The notes: generated by a model not told the origin, from the sequence alone. Numbered from the stretch's first letter, positions 17,901 to 25,892 are shown. The stretch: 64,000 bases of DNA from an uncultured Acidimicrobiales bacterium (GCA_905480195.1 CAJQPN010000005.1:1-64000), one strand, 5' to 3'. Numbers and translations are program-made.

Positions 17901-18207
17901 CCGCCGCGCCGCACGCGTCGCCGGCGTGGTGCTCGTGGAGAGCGACACCACCTCCGAACCCGAGGACGCACTTGCTGGCCGACTCGGCACGCTCGGTGTA
18001 CAGCGAACGCGTGTCGTCGGCGCACCGATCGGAGCAGATCTACGAGCCGCAGCGAACGAGGCGAACGTGCATCTCGCCGATGCGCCGGTCATCGCCGTCG
18101 GCCGGATCGAACTTCTGCACTACGTGCGGGAACAGGCGGTCAGCACAACACTCCACCGATTCGGCAACCTCCCCCCGGCTCACCGCGCCACCCCTGGACC
18201 GGCCTAA
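14917..18207 (+). CDS. putA: Bifunctional proline dehydrogenase / L-glutamate-gamma-semialdehyde dehydrogenase PutA
   Basis: 1096 residues. The N-terminal half is an FAD proline dehydrogenase barrel (DYVSVKLSSVVAQLNPW, FINVDMEEYRDLELT, GAPIKVRLVKGANLAMEQ, LRIGLASHNLFHLAW). After a linker near residues 440-480, an NAD-dependent aldehyde dehydrogenase follows: PPWNFPVAIPAGG, FAETSGKNALVITPHAD, GHAGQKCSA with the catalytic Cys. A C-terminal tail (LELVRRAARVAGVVL) resembles the oligomerisation/ALDH-like extension of long PutAs. It lacks an N-terminal ribbon-helix-helix, so it does not self-regulate; the divergent PAS-AraC protein is the likely regulator. It oxidises proline to glutamate in two steps. 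The ATG at 14917 is chosen over an upstream extension with no homology. Confidence 0.93.
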   Translation: MTLTGTDDALAAIEPAIAMVEQWLGEAAAYETRRSRQTMKRLEGVVTDPVGLGFVMKFIDRVARPDDTRVAAIQLRVVVEDGPLPRFLSSLDRLLLRGGARLGPTMPWLVIPLARRRMRAIVGHLIAPADADELADHLAEQHDGGWASNVNLLGEAVLGDEEADRRCAALIDLIAQPDVDYVSVKLSSVVAQLNPWAWEESLDRVCERLTDLVEHASKADPPTFINVDMEEYRDLELTLEAFERVLGHPARRHIEAGIVLQAYLPDALPALQRLSAWAANRVDAGGAPIKVRLVKGANLAMEQVDAAIHGWEQAPYSTKADTDANYARCLDWVLDPQRLRGLRIGLASHNLFHLAWTLILAQERGVYARVQVEMLQGMAEDQAAAVAATLPNNTRPLLYTPAVDPSDFDVAVGYLFRRLDENAAADNFLRALFDLRPGSAVFEAETTRFRSSIANRAEPSLGPRRKQLRSGTSRSAFEPAQPFRNEAETDPTLPSNRAWLRHVRSLEPARTNGSQIDDPAAVDAVAERARQAQLLWSATPAAERRQALHRVADELDARRGRLLRTMADEAGKTVAEADVEICEAIDFARYYAERIGELNHPRARFTPHGLIAVIPPWNFPVAIPAGGVLAALAAGNAVLLKPAPETVRCASVVHEAIVAAGISPDLCALVRTGDDESGRRVVETSDTVILTGSTETAELFRSWNPAIRLFAETSGKNALVITPHADIDLAVTDLVRSAFGHAGQKCSAASLAILVGSVYTSPRFRRQLIDAVRSLRLGGANESATVMGPLIGPPNERLQRAFERLEPGETWLVEPELIDRNTNLWSPGVRIGVKPGSWFHRTECFGPVLGLMHATDLEHAIRLQNDTAFGLTGGLHSLDPSEIERWTEAVDVGNAYVNRHITGAVVQRQPFGGWKGSTVGPGAKAGGPNYVAQLGTWSPTSRDPDDFEQVWADHFVPEHDPTGLFCEQNVFRYRRLQRVLLRHGPGADARDLELVRRAARVAGVVLVESDTTSEPEDALAGRLGTLGVQRTRVVGAPIGADLRAAANEANVHLADAPVIAVGRIELLHYVREQAVSTTLHRFGNLPPAHRATPGPA

Positions 18208-18217
18208 CGTGACGCCT

Positions 18218-19138
18218 ATGGCCCGCAGCACGCATCAGGCGCTCGCCGACGAGCGCAACGAGACGATCGAGATCTACATCAACGGGGAGTTCTTCCCTCG
18301 CCATGAAGCGAAGATCTCGGTCTTCGATTCTGGCTTTCTGGTCGGTGACGGCGTGTGGGAGGGCATCCGGCTGCACCACGGCCGGTTCGCCCACCTCGAC
18401 CGCCATCTCGACCGTCTCTTCGCCGGCGCTGCCGCCATCGACCTCGACATCGGGATGGACCGGTCCGGGGTCGAAGCGGCATTGCGGGCAACGGTTGACC
18501 GCAATGCCATGGACGACATGGTGCACATACGCCTCATGGTGACCCGGGGTGACAAGAAGACACCCAGTCAGCACCCATCGAACAACATCGGTGGCCCGAA
18601 CATCGTCATCATCGCCGAGCACAAGGCCGCCGATCCCGACGTGCGCGACCGCGGGATTTCACTTTTCACCGCCACCGTGCGCCGACCGCCGCCCGACACG
18701 CTCGATCAGAAGCTGAACTGTCACAGCAAGCTCCACGAGATCATCGCCTTGATCCAGGCCACCAACGCGGGTGCCGACGAAGCCCTCATGCTCGACCCGA
18801 CCGGCGCGGTCGCCACGTGCAACGCCACCAACTTCTTCGTGATCCGAAAAGGAGAGGTCTGGACGGCGACGGGTCAGTACAACCTCAACGGCATCACCTC
18901 GGCGCTGGTGTGTGAGGTGGCCGAAGCTGCCGGCATCCGGGTGCATCGGGCGCCGTTCTCGTTGACCGACGTGTACTCCGCTGACGAGGCATTCGTGACC
19001 GGCACGTTCGGTGGGCTCACACCGGTACACACCGTCGACGGCCGCACGATCGGCACCGGTGAGCAGGGCCCCTTCACGATCCGGCTGCGAGAACTCTACG
19101 AAGCCGAGATTGAGGCCGACGTAAGCGACCGATCATGA
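18218..19138 (+). CDS. Class IV PLP aminotransferase (branched-chain / D-amino acid type)
   Basis: 306 residues of fold-type IV aminotransferase. IYINGEFFPRHEAKISVFDSGFLVGDGVWEGIR (in two blocks, residues 17-50) is the typical N-terminus; the PLP Lys is in LNCHSKLHEIIA near residue 170; EALMLDPTGAVATCNATNFFVI near 190-210 is the cofactor phosphate region. Family members include IlvE, D-alanine aminotransferase and aminodeoxychorismate lyase; the sequence alone does not separate them, though a catabolic or D-amino-acid role is plausible next to putA. It begins 10 bp after putA. The sulfotransferase-like gene follows and is likely co-transcribed. Confidence 0.85.
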   Translation: MARSTHQALADERNETIEIYINGEFFPRHEAKISVFDSGFLVGDGVWEGIRLHHGRFAHLDRHLDRLFAGAAAIDLDIGMDRSGVEAALRATVDRNAMDDMVHIRLMVTRGDKKTPSQHPSNNIGGPNIVIIAEHKAADPDVRDRGISLFTATVRRPPPDTLDQKLNCHSKLHEIIALIQATNAGADEALMLDPTGAVATCNATNFFVIRKGEVWTATGQYNLNGITSALVCEVAEAAGIRVHRAPFSLTDVYSADEAFVTGTFGGLTPVHTVDGRTIGTGEQGPFTIRLRELYEAEIEADVSDRS

Positions 19139-19178
19139 TCCCGCAGGCTGCCGCCGTCAGGGCATACAGCGACCGGCG

Positions 19179-19886
19179 ATGATCATTCAGTGCTGGTCAG
19201 GGCCACGCAACATCTCCACCGCGCTGATGTACTCATGGCGAGAGCGGCCCGATTTCACGGTGCTCGACGAGCCGTTCTACGCGTTCAACATGACGCTCGA
19301 CACTCGCGGGCATCCAGGAACCGACGAGGTCATTGCAAGCCAGTCGACCGATCCGATCGACGTGATCGAGAACGTGATCTTTGGTGAGCACCCAACACCG
19401 CACCTCTACGTCAAGCAGATGGCGCACCATCTCAAGGGCGTCGATCGAGCCCACCTGGCCCGGTGTGAGAACCTGCTCCTGACGCGCGACCCGGTGCAGA
19501 TGTTGGCGTCGCTGTCAGTCCAGCTCCCGGGCTGCACGCTCGCCGACACCGGCTTGACCGAGTGCGTCGAGTTGCTCGACGCCGTCTTGGCCCAAGGGGG
19601 CACGCCGATCGTGATCGACTCTCAACGGCTCTTGGCCGATCCCGCTGGCGTACTCGGCACCGTGTGTGCATCGCTCGGCCTCGCCTTCGACCCGGCCGTG
19701 CTGTCATGGCCAGCCGGCCCCAAACCCGAGGATGGCGTGTGGGCCAAGCACTGGTACCACAGCGTTCACGAGACCACAGGCTTCGCGTCGCGTCCACCGT
19801 CCAACCACCCTGTCCCCGATCGGCTCGGTCCGATCCTTGAGGCCGCGCTGCCTCTCTATGAGCGGCTTCTCGAGTACGCCGTCTGA
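19179..19886 (+). CDS. Sulfotransferase-like P-loop protein
   Basis: 235 residues starting MIIQCWSGPRNISTALMYSW. The SGPRNISTAL stretch after the first strand corresponds to the 5'-phosphosulfate-binding loop of sulfotransferase-family proteins, and LDEPFYAF and LLLTRDPVQMLASL (the 3'-phosphate-binding Arg/Ser region) follow in the right order. The tail HPVPDRLGPILEAALPLYERL is typical of small family members. It lies 40 bp after the aminotransferase, a pairing that suggests a shared substrate such as a hydroxylated amino acid. No acceptor is known. It could also bind another nucleotide rather than PAPS. Confidence 0.7.
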   Translation: MIIQCWSGPRNISTALMYSWRERPDFTVLDEPFYAFNMTLDTRGHPGTDEVIASQSTDPIDVIENVIFGEHPTPHLYVKQMAHHLKGVDRAHLARCENLLLTRDPVQMLASLSVQLPGCTLADTGLTECVELLDAVLAQGGTPIVIDSQRLLADPAGVLGTVCASLGLAFDPAVLSWPAGPKPEDGVWAKHWYHSVHETTGFASRPPSNHPVPDRLGPILEAALPLYERLLEYAV

Positions 19887-19887
19887 G

Positions 19888-20670
19888 CTACCAGCTACAC
19901 CGAAGCGACATGCACGAGAGTCCGCCGTCGATGCGAGCGGCCTCGTCGGCGTCGGTCGTCACAACGTCATAGCCCGCTTCGGTCAGGAGCCTCTCGGTGG
20001 CGGGAAAGCCGGTGCGCATCACGACAACGTCGTTTACCCGAATGAGGTTGGCAGCCGCCTCCTCACCGGTAGGGCAGACGACGACGTCGTAGCCCTCGAA
20101 GCAACCACTCGCTGCAAGTCGAGCGGTCGAGAAGATCGTGCGCTCGTCGACGATCGCACAGTCGGTCTTGAAGTGAAGGACGTCGCTTGGAGTCTCGACG
20201 ATCCGGATCGCCAGACCGGTCGACGCCAGGGCCGACATGAGCGCCCCGGCACCGGCTCGGTCGGTGCGGGCCGACAGCCCGATCAGCACCTCGTCCGCAG
20301 TGACGAGAATGTCGCCCCCGTCGACGAAGCCCTCCGTGACTCGGGTGACCTTGGAAAAGCGCGCCTCAAGGTCAGCAACGATTGCGTCAGCCTCTCCCGA
20401 CCGGCTCGGCGCTCCGGGCCGGAGCACAACGGCAAGGGAGCCGACGCACAGCGCAGCGTCCTCGACAAACACGGCATCGGGGTGGTCGGGCAACTCAGCC
20501 ATGACCTCCACCATCAGACCGGCGGCCTGCAACACTGCGACGTACGCAGCGTGCTCATCAGCAAAGCGCGCAAAATCGGGGTCGGGGCCGTCGATTGCGC
20601 GTAGCCCATCGACAACACTCGGGGTGGGGGGCCGGACGAGCGCCTGACGAAACCGGATCGGGCTCAGCAT
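19888..20670 (-). CDS. Dimethylarginine dimethylaminohydrolase (DDAH)-like amidinotransferase-fold enzyme
   Basis: 260 residues of the guanidine-modifying (pentein) superfamily. HPDAVFVEDAALCVG supplies the acidic substrate-binding residues, GFVDGGDILVTADEVLIGLS and DVLHFKTDC carry the catalytic Asp and His, and DGGLSCMSLRCSW at the C-terminus carries the nucleophilic Cys. DDAH hydrolyses methylated arginines to citrulline plus methylamines. Arginine deiminase proper is longer (about 400 residues). The stop lies 2 bp from the convergent sulfotransferase-like gene. Just upstream on the same strand is a polar amino-acid ABC transporter, which may import the substrate. Confidence 0.85.
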   Translation of the reverse strand: MLSPIRFRQALVRPPTPSVVDGLRAIDGPDPDFARFADEHAAYVAVLQAAGLMVEVMAELPDHPDAVFVEDAALCVGSLAVVLRPGAPSRSGEADAIVADLEARFSKVTRVTEGFVDGGDILVTADEVLIGLSARTDRAGAGALMSALASTGLAIRIVETPSDVLHFKTDCAIVDERTIFSTARLAASGCFEGYDVVVCPTGEEAAANLIRVNDVVVMRTGFPATERLLTEAGYDVVTTDADEAARIDGGLSCMSLRCSW

Positions 20671-20673
20671 CGG

Positions 20674-21411
20674 TCAGGTCTCGAGAACCATGCGGAGGAA
20701 CTGCTTCGTGCGGTCCTCTTTCGGGTTGCGGAGGACGTCGTCGGGGCTGCCCTCCTCGACCACGACACCATCATCCATGAAGACGACGCGGTCGGCGACT
20801 TCCTGGGCAAACCCGATCTCGTGGGTGACGACCATCATCGTCATGCCCTCGCCGGCGAGTGTTCGCATGACATCGAGCACCTCACCGACGAGTTCAGGAT
20901 CGAGCGCGGACGTAGGCTCGTCGAACAGCATCATCTTCGGCTTCATGCTGAGCGCTCGGGCGATCGCGACCCGCTGCGCCTGACCGCCCGACAGATGAGC
21001 CGGGTACTCATGGATCTTGTCGGACAGGCCGACCCGCTCGAGCATCTGGCGGGCGATACCGATCGCTTCGTCCTTCGATCGCTTGAGGACACCGGTCTGC
21101 GCAACGGTCAGGTTCTTCAGCACGGTGAGGTGCGGGAAGAGATTGAACTGCTGGAAGACCATGCCGATGTTGCTCCGGAGCTGGTCGACGTCGGCATCGA
21201 TGTCGGTGATGTCCTCACCATCGATCAGGATTGTCCCCGAATTCGACTCCTCGAGTCGGTTCAGACACCGAAGCAACGTCGACTTGCCCGAACCCGACGG
21301 ACCGAGCACACAGACGACCTCGCCGGAATCGACCGTGAAGTCGATTCCCTTCAGGACTTCGAGATCACCGAAGGACTTGTGAAGTTGTCGGACGTCGATG
21401 GCGTGTGTCAT
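20674..21411 (-). CDS. Polar amino acid ABC transporter ATP-binding protein (GlnQ type)
   Basis: 245 residues starting [16 protein letters not shown]. Walker A is [15 protein letters not shown] near residue 37, then [16 protein letters not shown], the signature [15 protein letters not shown], Walker [14 protein letters not shown] and [15 protein letters not shown]. This is the PAAT/GlnQ family that drives uptake of polar amino acids. The ATG at 21411 overlaps the permease stop by 4 bp. The gene is followed after 3 bp by the DDAH-like gene. Substrate could be an arginine derivative, glutamine, glutamate or similar. Confidence 0.9.
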   Translation of the reverse strand: MTHAIDVRQLHKSFGDLEVLKGIDFTVDSGEVVCVLGPSGSGKSTLLRCLNRLEESNSGTILIDGEDITDIDADVDQLRSNIGMVFQQFNLFPHLTVLKNLTVAQTGVLKRSKDEAIGIARQMLERVGLSDKIHEYPAHLSGGQAQRVAIARALSMKPKMMLFDEPTSALDPELVGEVLDVMRTLAGEGMTMMVVTHEIGFAQEVADRVVFMDDGVVVEEGSPDDVLRNPKEDRTKQFLRMVLET

Positions 21412-22205
21412 CGGGCTTTGGCTGCCGATCGTTCGAGCCGCCGCACGAGGAACGTGAGTGGCAGGGTGATGAGGAGGTAGAGCGCCGCTACGACCGTGAG
21501 CGGCGTGGCGTTGCGCTCGGCGTTCATGAAGTCGCGGGCGAACTTCGTGAGTTCCTTCGTGCCAGGGGTCGAACCGAGGATGAAGAACAGCGACGTGTCC
21601 TTGATCAACAGCACCAGTTCGTTGGTGAGGGGCGGAATGATGATGCGAAACGCCTGCGGCAAGATGATCGTGAACATCGTGCGCGTCTGCGACATGCCGA
21701 GCGACCGCGCCGCCTCGGTCTGCCCCTTGGGAACGGCCTCGATCCCAGCCCGGATCGTCTCGGCCATGTACGCACCTGCAACAAGGGCCAAGCCAACAGA
21801 ACCGCGCCCGAGCACCCCACCCGGAATCCGGAAACCGCTGAACGCAATCGGCAGGCCAAAGCCGACGAACAGCAACGTGATGAGCGCCGGGAGCCCCCGG
21901 AAGAGTTCGATGTATCCAATCGCAAACGCTCGGAACGCCTTGAGGCTCGACAGGCGCATCAGCGCCAACCCGAGGGCGAGGATCATGCCGAGCACGAACG
22001 ACACAAGCGTGTACAACGCCGTGTTCTTGACCGCCGAGGTGATGACCTCGGGGAACATTTCGGCTGCGATCTCGGAGTTGAAGAAGTTCTTCTGGATCTT
22101 CGACCAATCCGCTGCGAACACGACCACCAACGTGACCACGGCCGCGACCGCGTACATGGTGATCTGGTAGTAGCGGGCGCGCTGGCGGTGAGTGAACTTC
22201 GTCAT
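21408..22205 (-). CDS. Polar amino acid ABC transporter permease (HisM/GlnP type)
   Basis: 265 residues from [14 protein letters not shown], with about five membrane helices. [46 protein letters not shown] and the EAA-type loop [38 protein letters not shown] are characteristic. It ends in a basic tail ([11 protein letters not shown]). The start at 22205 gives a normal length; a longer frame adds an Arg-rich stretch without support. The order binding protein, permease, ATPase is an operon on the minus strand. Confidence 0.9.
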   Translation of the reverse strand: MTKFTHRQRARYYQITMYAVAAVVTLVVVFAADWSKIQKNFFNSEIAAEMFPEVITSAVKNTALYTLVSFVLGMILALGLALMRLSSLKAFRAFAIGYIELFRGLPALITLLFVGFGLPIAFSGFRIPGGVLGRGSVGLALVAGAYMAETIRAGIEAVPKGQTEAARSLGMSQTRTMFTIILPQAFRIIIPPLTNELVLLIKDTSLFFILGSTPGTKELTKFARDFMNAERNATPLTVVAALYLLITLPLTFLVRRLERSAAKAR

Positions 22206-22223
22206 GATGCGAAAACGTGTGAG

Positions 22224-22242
22224 GGGCCGGACCATACGGCCC
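22224..22242 (-). terminator. Small hairpin between binding-protein and permease genes
   Basis: GGGCCG (22224-22229) and CGGCCC (22237-22242) form a 6-bp GC stem with a 7-nt loop in the 71-bp gap after the solute-binding protein gene. Like the one behind livK, it may be an attenuator or processing signal setting the binding protein above the permease. There is no T-run, so confidence is low. Confidence 0.35.
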
Positions 22243-22276
22243 GACCCCTTCTCAGATCAGCCGTCGCGGTTCAGGC

Positions 22277-23059
22277 TCAGGCGCCCGGGAACCATTCGCC
22301 GTAGATGTCATCGTAGGTGCCGTTGTCCTGCAGCTTGGCCAAGGACTCGTTGACGGCGGCGAGGAGATCCTCGGCGCCCTCTTCCTGGACGGCGAAGCCG
22401 TAGAACTCACCGGTCTCATATGACTCGATGACCATGGCGCCGCCGGTGTCGTCGGCGTAGCCCTGGTTGCCGACAAGGTCGGTGACGACACCGTCGACGT
22501 CTCCGGCCTCGAGGGCAAGGTAGAGCGCACCGATGTCATCGAACGCAACGACCTCGACGCCAGCCGGGGTGTTGTCTTGCAGCCAGATCTCGCCGGTGGT
22601 GCCGGACTGAACGGCCACGGCGCTGAGATCAGCGAGGGTGCTGGCCGAACTGCCGTCAGAGACGAGCAACGACTGCTTTCCTTCGAAGTACGGCTCGGAG
22701 AAGTCGATGTTCTCCTCGCGCTCTTCGGTGATCGTGATCGATGCAGCCGAGATATCGCAGTCGCCGGCCTCGGTGGCAAGACCACTGGTGATGGCATCCC
22801 AGCCCGGAGTCGCAACCGCGAGGCCGAGACCGAGATCGTCGGCAATCGCACGCATCAACTCGATGTCGAAGCCGGTGAAGCCACCTTCGGCATTGGGATC
22901 CTCGAACTCCATCGGCGGGTAGGGAACATCGGTGCACACGGTGAGCGTGCCCGAGGTGACGAGACCGAGCTCGCCACCATCGTCGTCATCACCACATGCG
23001 GCGGCGAACAGACCGAGAGTGAGCAGCAGCGCAAGAAGCTGCAGCAGTCGCTTGGACAT
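22277..23059 (-). CDS. Polar amino acid ABC transporter substrate-binding lipoprotein
   Basis: 260 residues. The signal peptide MSKRLLQLLALLLTLGLFAAAC ends in a lipobox Cys, followed by GDDDDGG, so the mature protein is lipid-anchored outside the membrane. The body is a type 2 periplasmic-binding fold (SBP_bac_3): CTDVPYPPMEFEDP, GFTGFDIELMRAIADDLG, DISAASITITEEREENIDFSEPYFEG, and GYADDTGGAMVIES. The start at 23059 follows GGAGGATTC closely. It is the first gene of the transporter operon. The acidic pocket residues hint at a cationic amino acid, but this cannot be resolved by eye. Confidence 0.91.
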   Translation of the reverse strand: MSKRLLQLLALLLTLGLFAAACGDDDDGGELGLVTSGTLTVCTDVPYPPMEFEDPNAEGGFTGFDIELMRAIADDLGLGLAVATPGWDAITSGLATEAGDCDISAASITITEEREENIDFSEPYFEGKQSLLVSDGSSASTLADLSAVAVQSGTTGEIWLQDNTPAGVEVVAFDDIGALYLALEAGDVDGVVTDLVGNQGYADDTGGAMVIESYETGEFYGFAVQEEGAEDLLAAVNESLAKLQDNGTYDDIYGEWFPGA

Positions 23060-23145
23060 GAATCCTCCAGAAGGTTTCGCTCTCGACATACCGAGAACCT
23101 CAAAATGCTATCCAGTTCGCGTCAAGAGCGTCGCCAAGAAAGCAT

Positions 23146-23949
23146 TCAGAGCATCAAGCCCAGCAGTTCGCGGAAGATCTTCGCACCCACCATCGCCGTG
23201 AGTCCGTGAACGTCGAGTTCGGGATTGATCTCCACCAGGTCGGCACCAACGACCTCGGTCTCCTGCGCCGCAATCTGGCCGAGCGCGCCGAGCAATTGAC
23301 GCGTCGACCAGCCGCCGGGCTCGAAGTGCGATACGCCGGGAGCGAACGCAGGGTCGAGCACGTCGATGTCGATCGAGACATAGACCGGGCCCTCGAGAGC
23401 CGGCACGACAACACCGGTGTCCCGCGCCTCGTACACCTCGACGCCGAACCGATCAGCTTGCTCGCGCTGATGCGGCGTCATGGTGCGAATGCCCATCTGC
23501 ACGAGGCGGGCGACCTTTCCTTCTTCCATGATTCGGGCGAACGGACAAGCGTGCGAATAGCGGTCGCCGTCGAGGTCGTCATAGAGATCAGGGTGAGCGT
23601 CGAAGTGAACGATCGTGACGTCGTCGTAGCGGTCGGCCACCGCCTGAACCAGAGGCCAAGCCACGAGATGGTCACCACCGAGCGAAAGCAACTTCGAGCC
23701 ATCGGCGATCGCTTCAGTCGCGGCGCGGCGGATCAGCGCCGTCGCCTGGTGCACATCGTCGGAAAGGTCCAGATCACCCAGATCGGTCCAGTCGGCACCC
23801 CTGTCAGGATCGAGATCACGCCCGTCCTCCGTGCACCAGTTGGCCGAACCGTTGTTCAATGCGGCGCGAACCGCCGGGGGGGCCGACGCCGGACCTCGCA
23901 GATACGAAGAGTGGGCGTCGTAGGGAACACCGAGGACCTTGACCGTCAC
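23146..23949 (-). CDS. Ureohydrolase (agmatinase/arginase family)
   Basis: 267 residues with the complete binuclear Mn site: SLGGDHLV, HFDAHPDLYD (Asp-x-His-x-Asp) and VSIDIDVLDPAFAPG (Asp-x-Asp). Such enzymes cleave guanidino compounds (agmatine, arginine, guanidinobutyrate, formiminoglutamate) to release urea or formamide. The GTG at 23949 is preceded by GGAGGA with 6 nt spacing and matches the family N-terminus; the longer frame upstream is not homologous. It precedes the polar amino-acid ABC operon and DDAH, so guanidino-nitrogen use is a plausible common theme. The exact substrate is unresolved. Confidence 0.87.
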   Translation of the reverse strand: MTVKVLGVPYDAHSSYLRGPASAPPAVRAALNNGSANWCTEDGRDLDPDRGADWTDLGDLDLSDDVHQATALIRRAATEAIADGSKLLSLGGDHLVAWPLVQAVADRYDDVTIVHFDAHPDLYDDLDGDRYSHACPFARIMEEGKVARLVQMGIRTMTPHQREQADRFGVEVYEARDTGVVVPALEGPVYVSIDIDVLDPAFAPGVSHFEPGGWSTRQLLGALGQIAAQETEVVGADLVEINPELDVHGLTAMVGAKIFRELLGLML

Positions 23950-23959
23950 TGTGTCCTCC

Positions 23960-24757
23960 TCAGCTATCGACGTAGATCTCGAGCGCACCGTCCCGAGCAA
24001 ACCCGCCGAGCTGAAGACCGGCTCGTTCCGCAGTCACTACCGCAAGCGCCGTCGGCGCGCTGACGGCCACCAGGGCTCGGAAGCCGGCTGCCCACGCCTT
24101 GTGGACGAGCTCGAAGCTGGCCCGTCCGCTCACCACGACCGCTTTGCCCGTCGCCGGCAGCTGACCGTCGAGGAGCATCCGGCCTGCGAGCTTGTCGACT
24201 GCGTTGTGGCGGCCGACGTCTTCTCGGGCCAGCACAACTCCACCCTCGGCATCGACCACACCCGCCGCATGTACGGCACCGGTGGCATCAAACAGGTCCT
24301 GCGTCGGTCGCAGCGTGGAGGGCGCCTCGGCCAGCACGCTCCAATCGACCGCGTCCCCCGTGACGGGAGCCAGTTTTGCGGCAAGCTCATCGATCTCGTC
24401 CGTGCCGCAGAACCCGCACGACGAGGTAGTGGTGGCGAGGCGAGGCCTCGGTTCAGGGGCCTTGCCGCCGGTCGAGACCGTGACAATGTTGAACGCGGTC
24501 GCCGCAGCCGAGCCATCGGCGCAGTACTTCACCTCGAGCACCTTGTGGCCGTCGAGAAGACCCTCGTTGTGGCAGAAGCCGACCGCGAGTTCGAAGTCGT
24601 TCCCCGGTGTGCGCATCGTGGTTGCGACTCGATAGCCGTCAAGCTCAATGGCCATCGGCTCCTCGACCGCAAGGGTCACTGGCCGCCGGCCGCGACTCGG
24701 CTCATCGAACGACCAAGGCCGGACCAGTCGCTGCTCGCTGCGCTTGCGCGGGCTCAT
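23960..24757 (-). CDS. fdhD: FdhD sulfurtransferase for formate dehydrogenase maturation
   Basis: 265 residues. FdhD moves sulfur from IscS to the bis-MGD molybdenum cofactor, a step needed for active formate dehydrogenases. VEEPMAIELDGYRVATTMRTPGNDFELAVGF is spread over residues 30-65, the Cys-x2-Cys loop is SSCGFCGTDEID near residue 125, and AREDVGRHNAVDKLAGRML and VSGRASFELVHKA follow. The start ATG at 24757 overlaps, on the opposite strand, the start of the luciferase-like fragment. No formate dehydrogenase is in the window. Many FDH enzymes are selenoproteins, which is of interest given the candidate selenoprotein at 4.3-4.9 kb. Confidence 0.92.
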   Translation of the reverse strand: MSPRKRSEQRLVRPWSFDEPSRGRRPVTLAVEEPMAIELDGYRVATTMRTPGNDFELAVGFCHNEGLLDGHKVLEVKYCADGSAAATAFNIVTVSTGGKAPEPRPRLATTTSSCGFCGTDEIDELAAKLAPVTGDAVDWSVLAEAPSTLRPTQDLFDATGAVHAAGVVDAEGGVVLAREDVGRHNAVDKLAGRMLLDGQLPATGKAVVVSGRASFELVHKAWAAGFRALVAVSAPTALAVVTAERAGLQLGGFARDGALEIYVDS

Positions 24758-25328
24758 GGATCCCAGGCTATGCCTGCGCCACATCAACTACCGTCTCTTC
24801 TTGACCGACATCGGTGCCATGCTCATGCGGGAGATCCCGCCGGAAGACCTCGTATCGACAGCCACAGAGATCGCGCCACCCGTCGACGAGCTCTGGGTCA
24901 TCGAAGACCTCAACTGGGCGGGCGGGGTCAGCCAACTCGGCACCATCCTCCAAGCGACCGACAACGACGCGTGCGGCCGACCCGTGCTGGGGCACGGCAT
25001 TGCACCGGTGCCATTCCGTAACCCTGCGGCTCTGGCCATGGAGTGGGCCACGCTCGCTCGCATGTTTCCGGGTCGGCTCCACTGCGGCATCGGCAATGGC
25101 CTGCCCCACTGGATGGCGTGGATCGGTGAGAAGGTCGAGTCCCCGCTCACGCTGCTTCGCGAGACCGTCGAGTCCACCCGACAGATCCTGCGCGGCAACG
25201 CGATCGACTACGTCGGCCGATACGTGAACATCAGCGGGGTCAAGATCGGATCGGCCATGGGAGCCGCTCCCCCGCCGCCCGAGGACACCCCCGACAACTG
25301 GGTTGCCGTCACCGACGACGCCGATTAG
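24756..25328 (+). CDS. Truncated luciferase-like (LLM) flavin oxidoreductase
   Basis: 190 residues if started at the ATG at 24756 (MDPRLCLRH), or shorter if the later ATG near LMREIPPEDL is used. Segments DELWVIEDLNWAGGVSQL, GHGIAPVPFRNPAALAMEWATLARMFPGRLHCGIGNG and SPLTLLRETVESTRQIL match the N-terminal half of bacterial luciferase-like monooxygenases. The family normally runs about 300 residues; here the similarity stops after GRYVNISGVKIG and is replaced by a Pro-rich tail ending at TAG. Read-through does not restore homology, so the barrel is incomplete. This is probably a decaying gene. Confidence 0.6.
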   Translation: MDPRLCLRHINYRLFLTDIGAMLMREIPPEDLVSTATEIAPPVDELWVIEDLNWAGGVSQLGTILQATDNDACGRPVLGHGIAPVPFRNPAALAMEWATLARMFPGRLHCGIGNGLPHWMAWIGEKVESPLTLLRETVESTRQILRGNAIDYVGRYVNISGVKIGSAMGAAPPPPEDTPDNWVAVTDDAD

Positions 25329-25374
25329 ATGGAGCGCTTTCAGACCGAGGTACGGCCCCCGCCTGGCGACCTAG

Positions 25375-25863
25375 CTACCCCTGGCGGGTCAGTCTGCTCG
25401 TCAAGTGATGCGTGAGCGGTTCACCCATCGCCGCCATCCAGAAATCGAAGGTGAGCGTGTCGCCCTCGACCACGTAACGCCGGCGGGTCTCTCTCACGAG
25501 CTTGGCCGAGGGGGCGGTGTGCACGCCGACCGACGACACATCGACTTCGACGCCGGCCTCTGTCTCGGTGATCGACCCGGTGAGGATCTCGACGATCCCC
25601 GACGGCTGGCTCAGCACCAACTCGGTCGAGCCATCGCCCTGCGGGCGGAAGTACCCGGCCTCCGCATGTAACGGCACACCCGACTTGCGCTCTTTGGTGC
25701 GCTGATTCATCGCCACGAATGGCTTGCCGGCGTGCCCGAACACCAATGTCTCCCCGTACGAGAACGACTCGATCGTGGGGTACGCGCCCTCGCCTGGACC
25801 CTGCCACTCACCGAGCAGCGGAATCAGCGGCGCGTTCAACGGATGCAGCACGAGACCCGACAT
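25375..25863 (-). CDS. Nitrobindin / FABP-like heme-binding beta-barrel protein
   Basis: 162 residues of the DUF1794/THAP4-C nitrobindin family. The GxWxGxGxGxYPT-type opening is present as LLGEWQGPGEGAYPTIESF near residue 18, followed by antiparallel strands (YGETLVFGHAGKPFVAMNQRT, AGYFRPQGDGSTELVLSQPSG) and a C-terminal His in LTHHLTSRLTR that fits the proximal heme ligand. Homologues bind ferric heme and isomerise peroxynitrite. Cytosolic, no signal peptide. It is convergent with the truncated LLM gene. Confidence 0.85.
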   Translation of the reverse strand: MSGLVLHPLNAPLIPLLGEWQGPGEGAYPTIESFSYGETLVFGHAGKPFVAMNQRTKERKSGVPLHAEAGYFRPQGDGSTELVLSQPSGIVEILTGSITETEAGVEVDVSSVGVHTAPSAKLVRETRRRYVVEGDTLTFDFWMAAMGEPLTHHLTSRLTRQG

Positions 25864-25892
25864 GGACGAACCCTAACCCACCAACAAAACGG

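Noticed and set aside
25329-25374. Continuation of the luciferase-like protein beyond its TAG
   Set aside because: The frame after TAG gives no luciferase-family sequence, so this is truncation and not a recoded stop.
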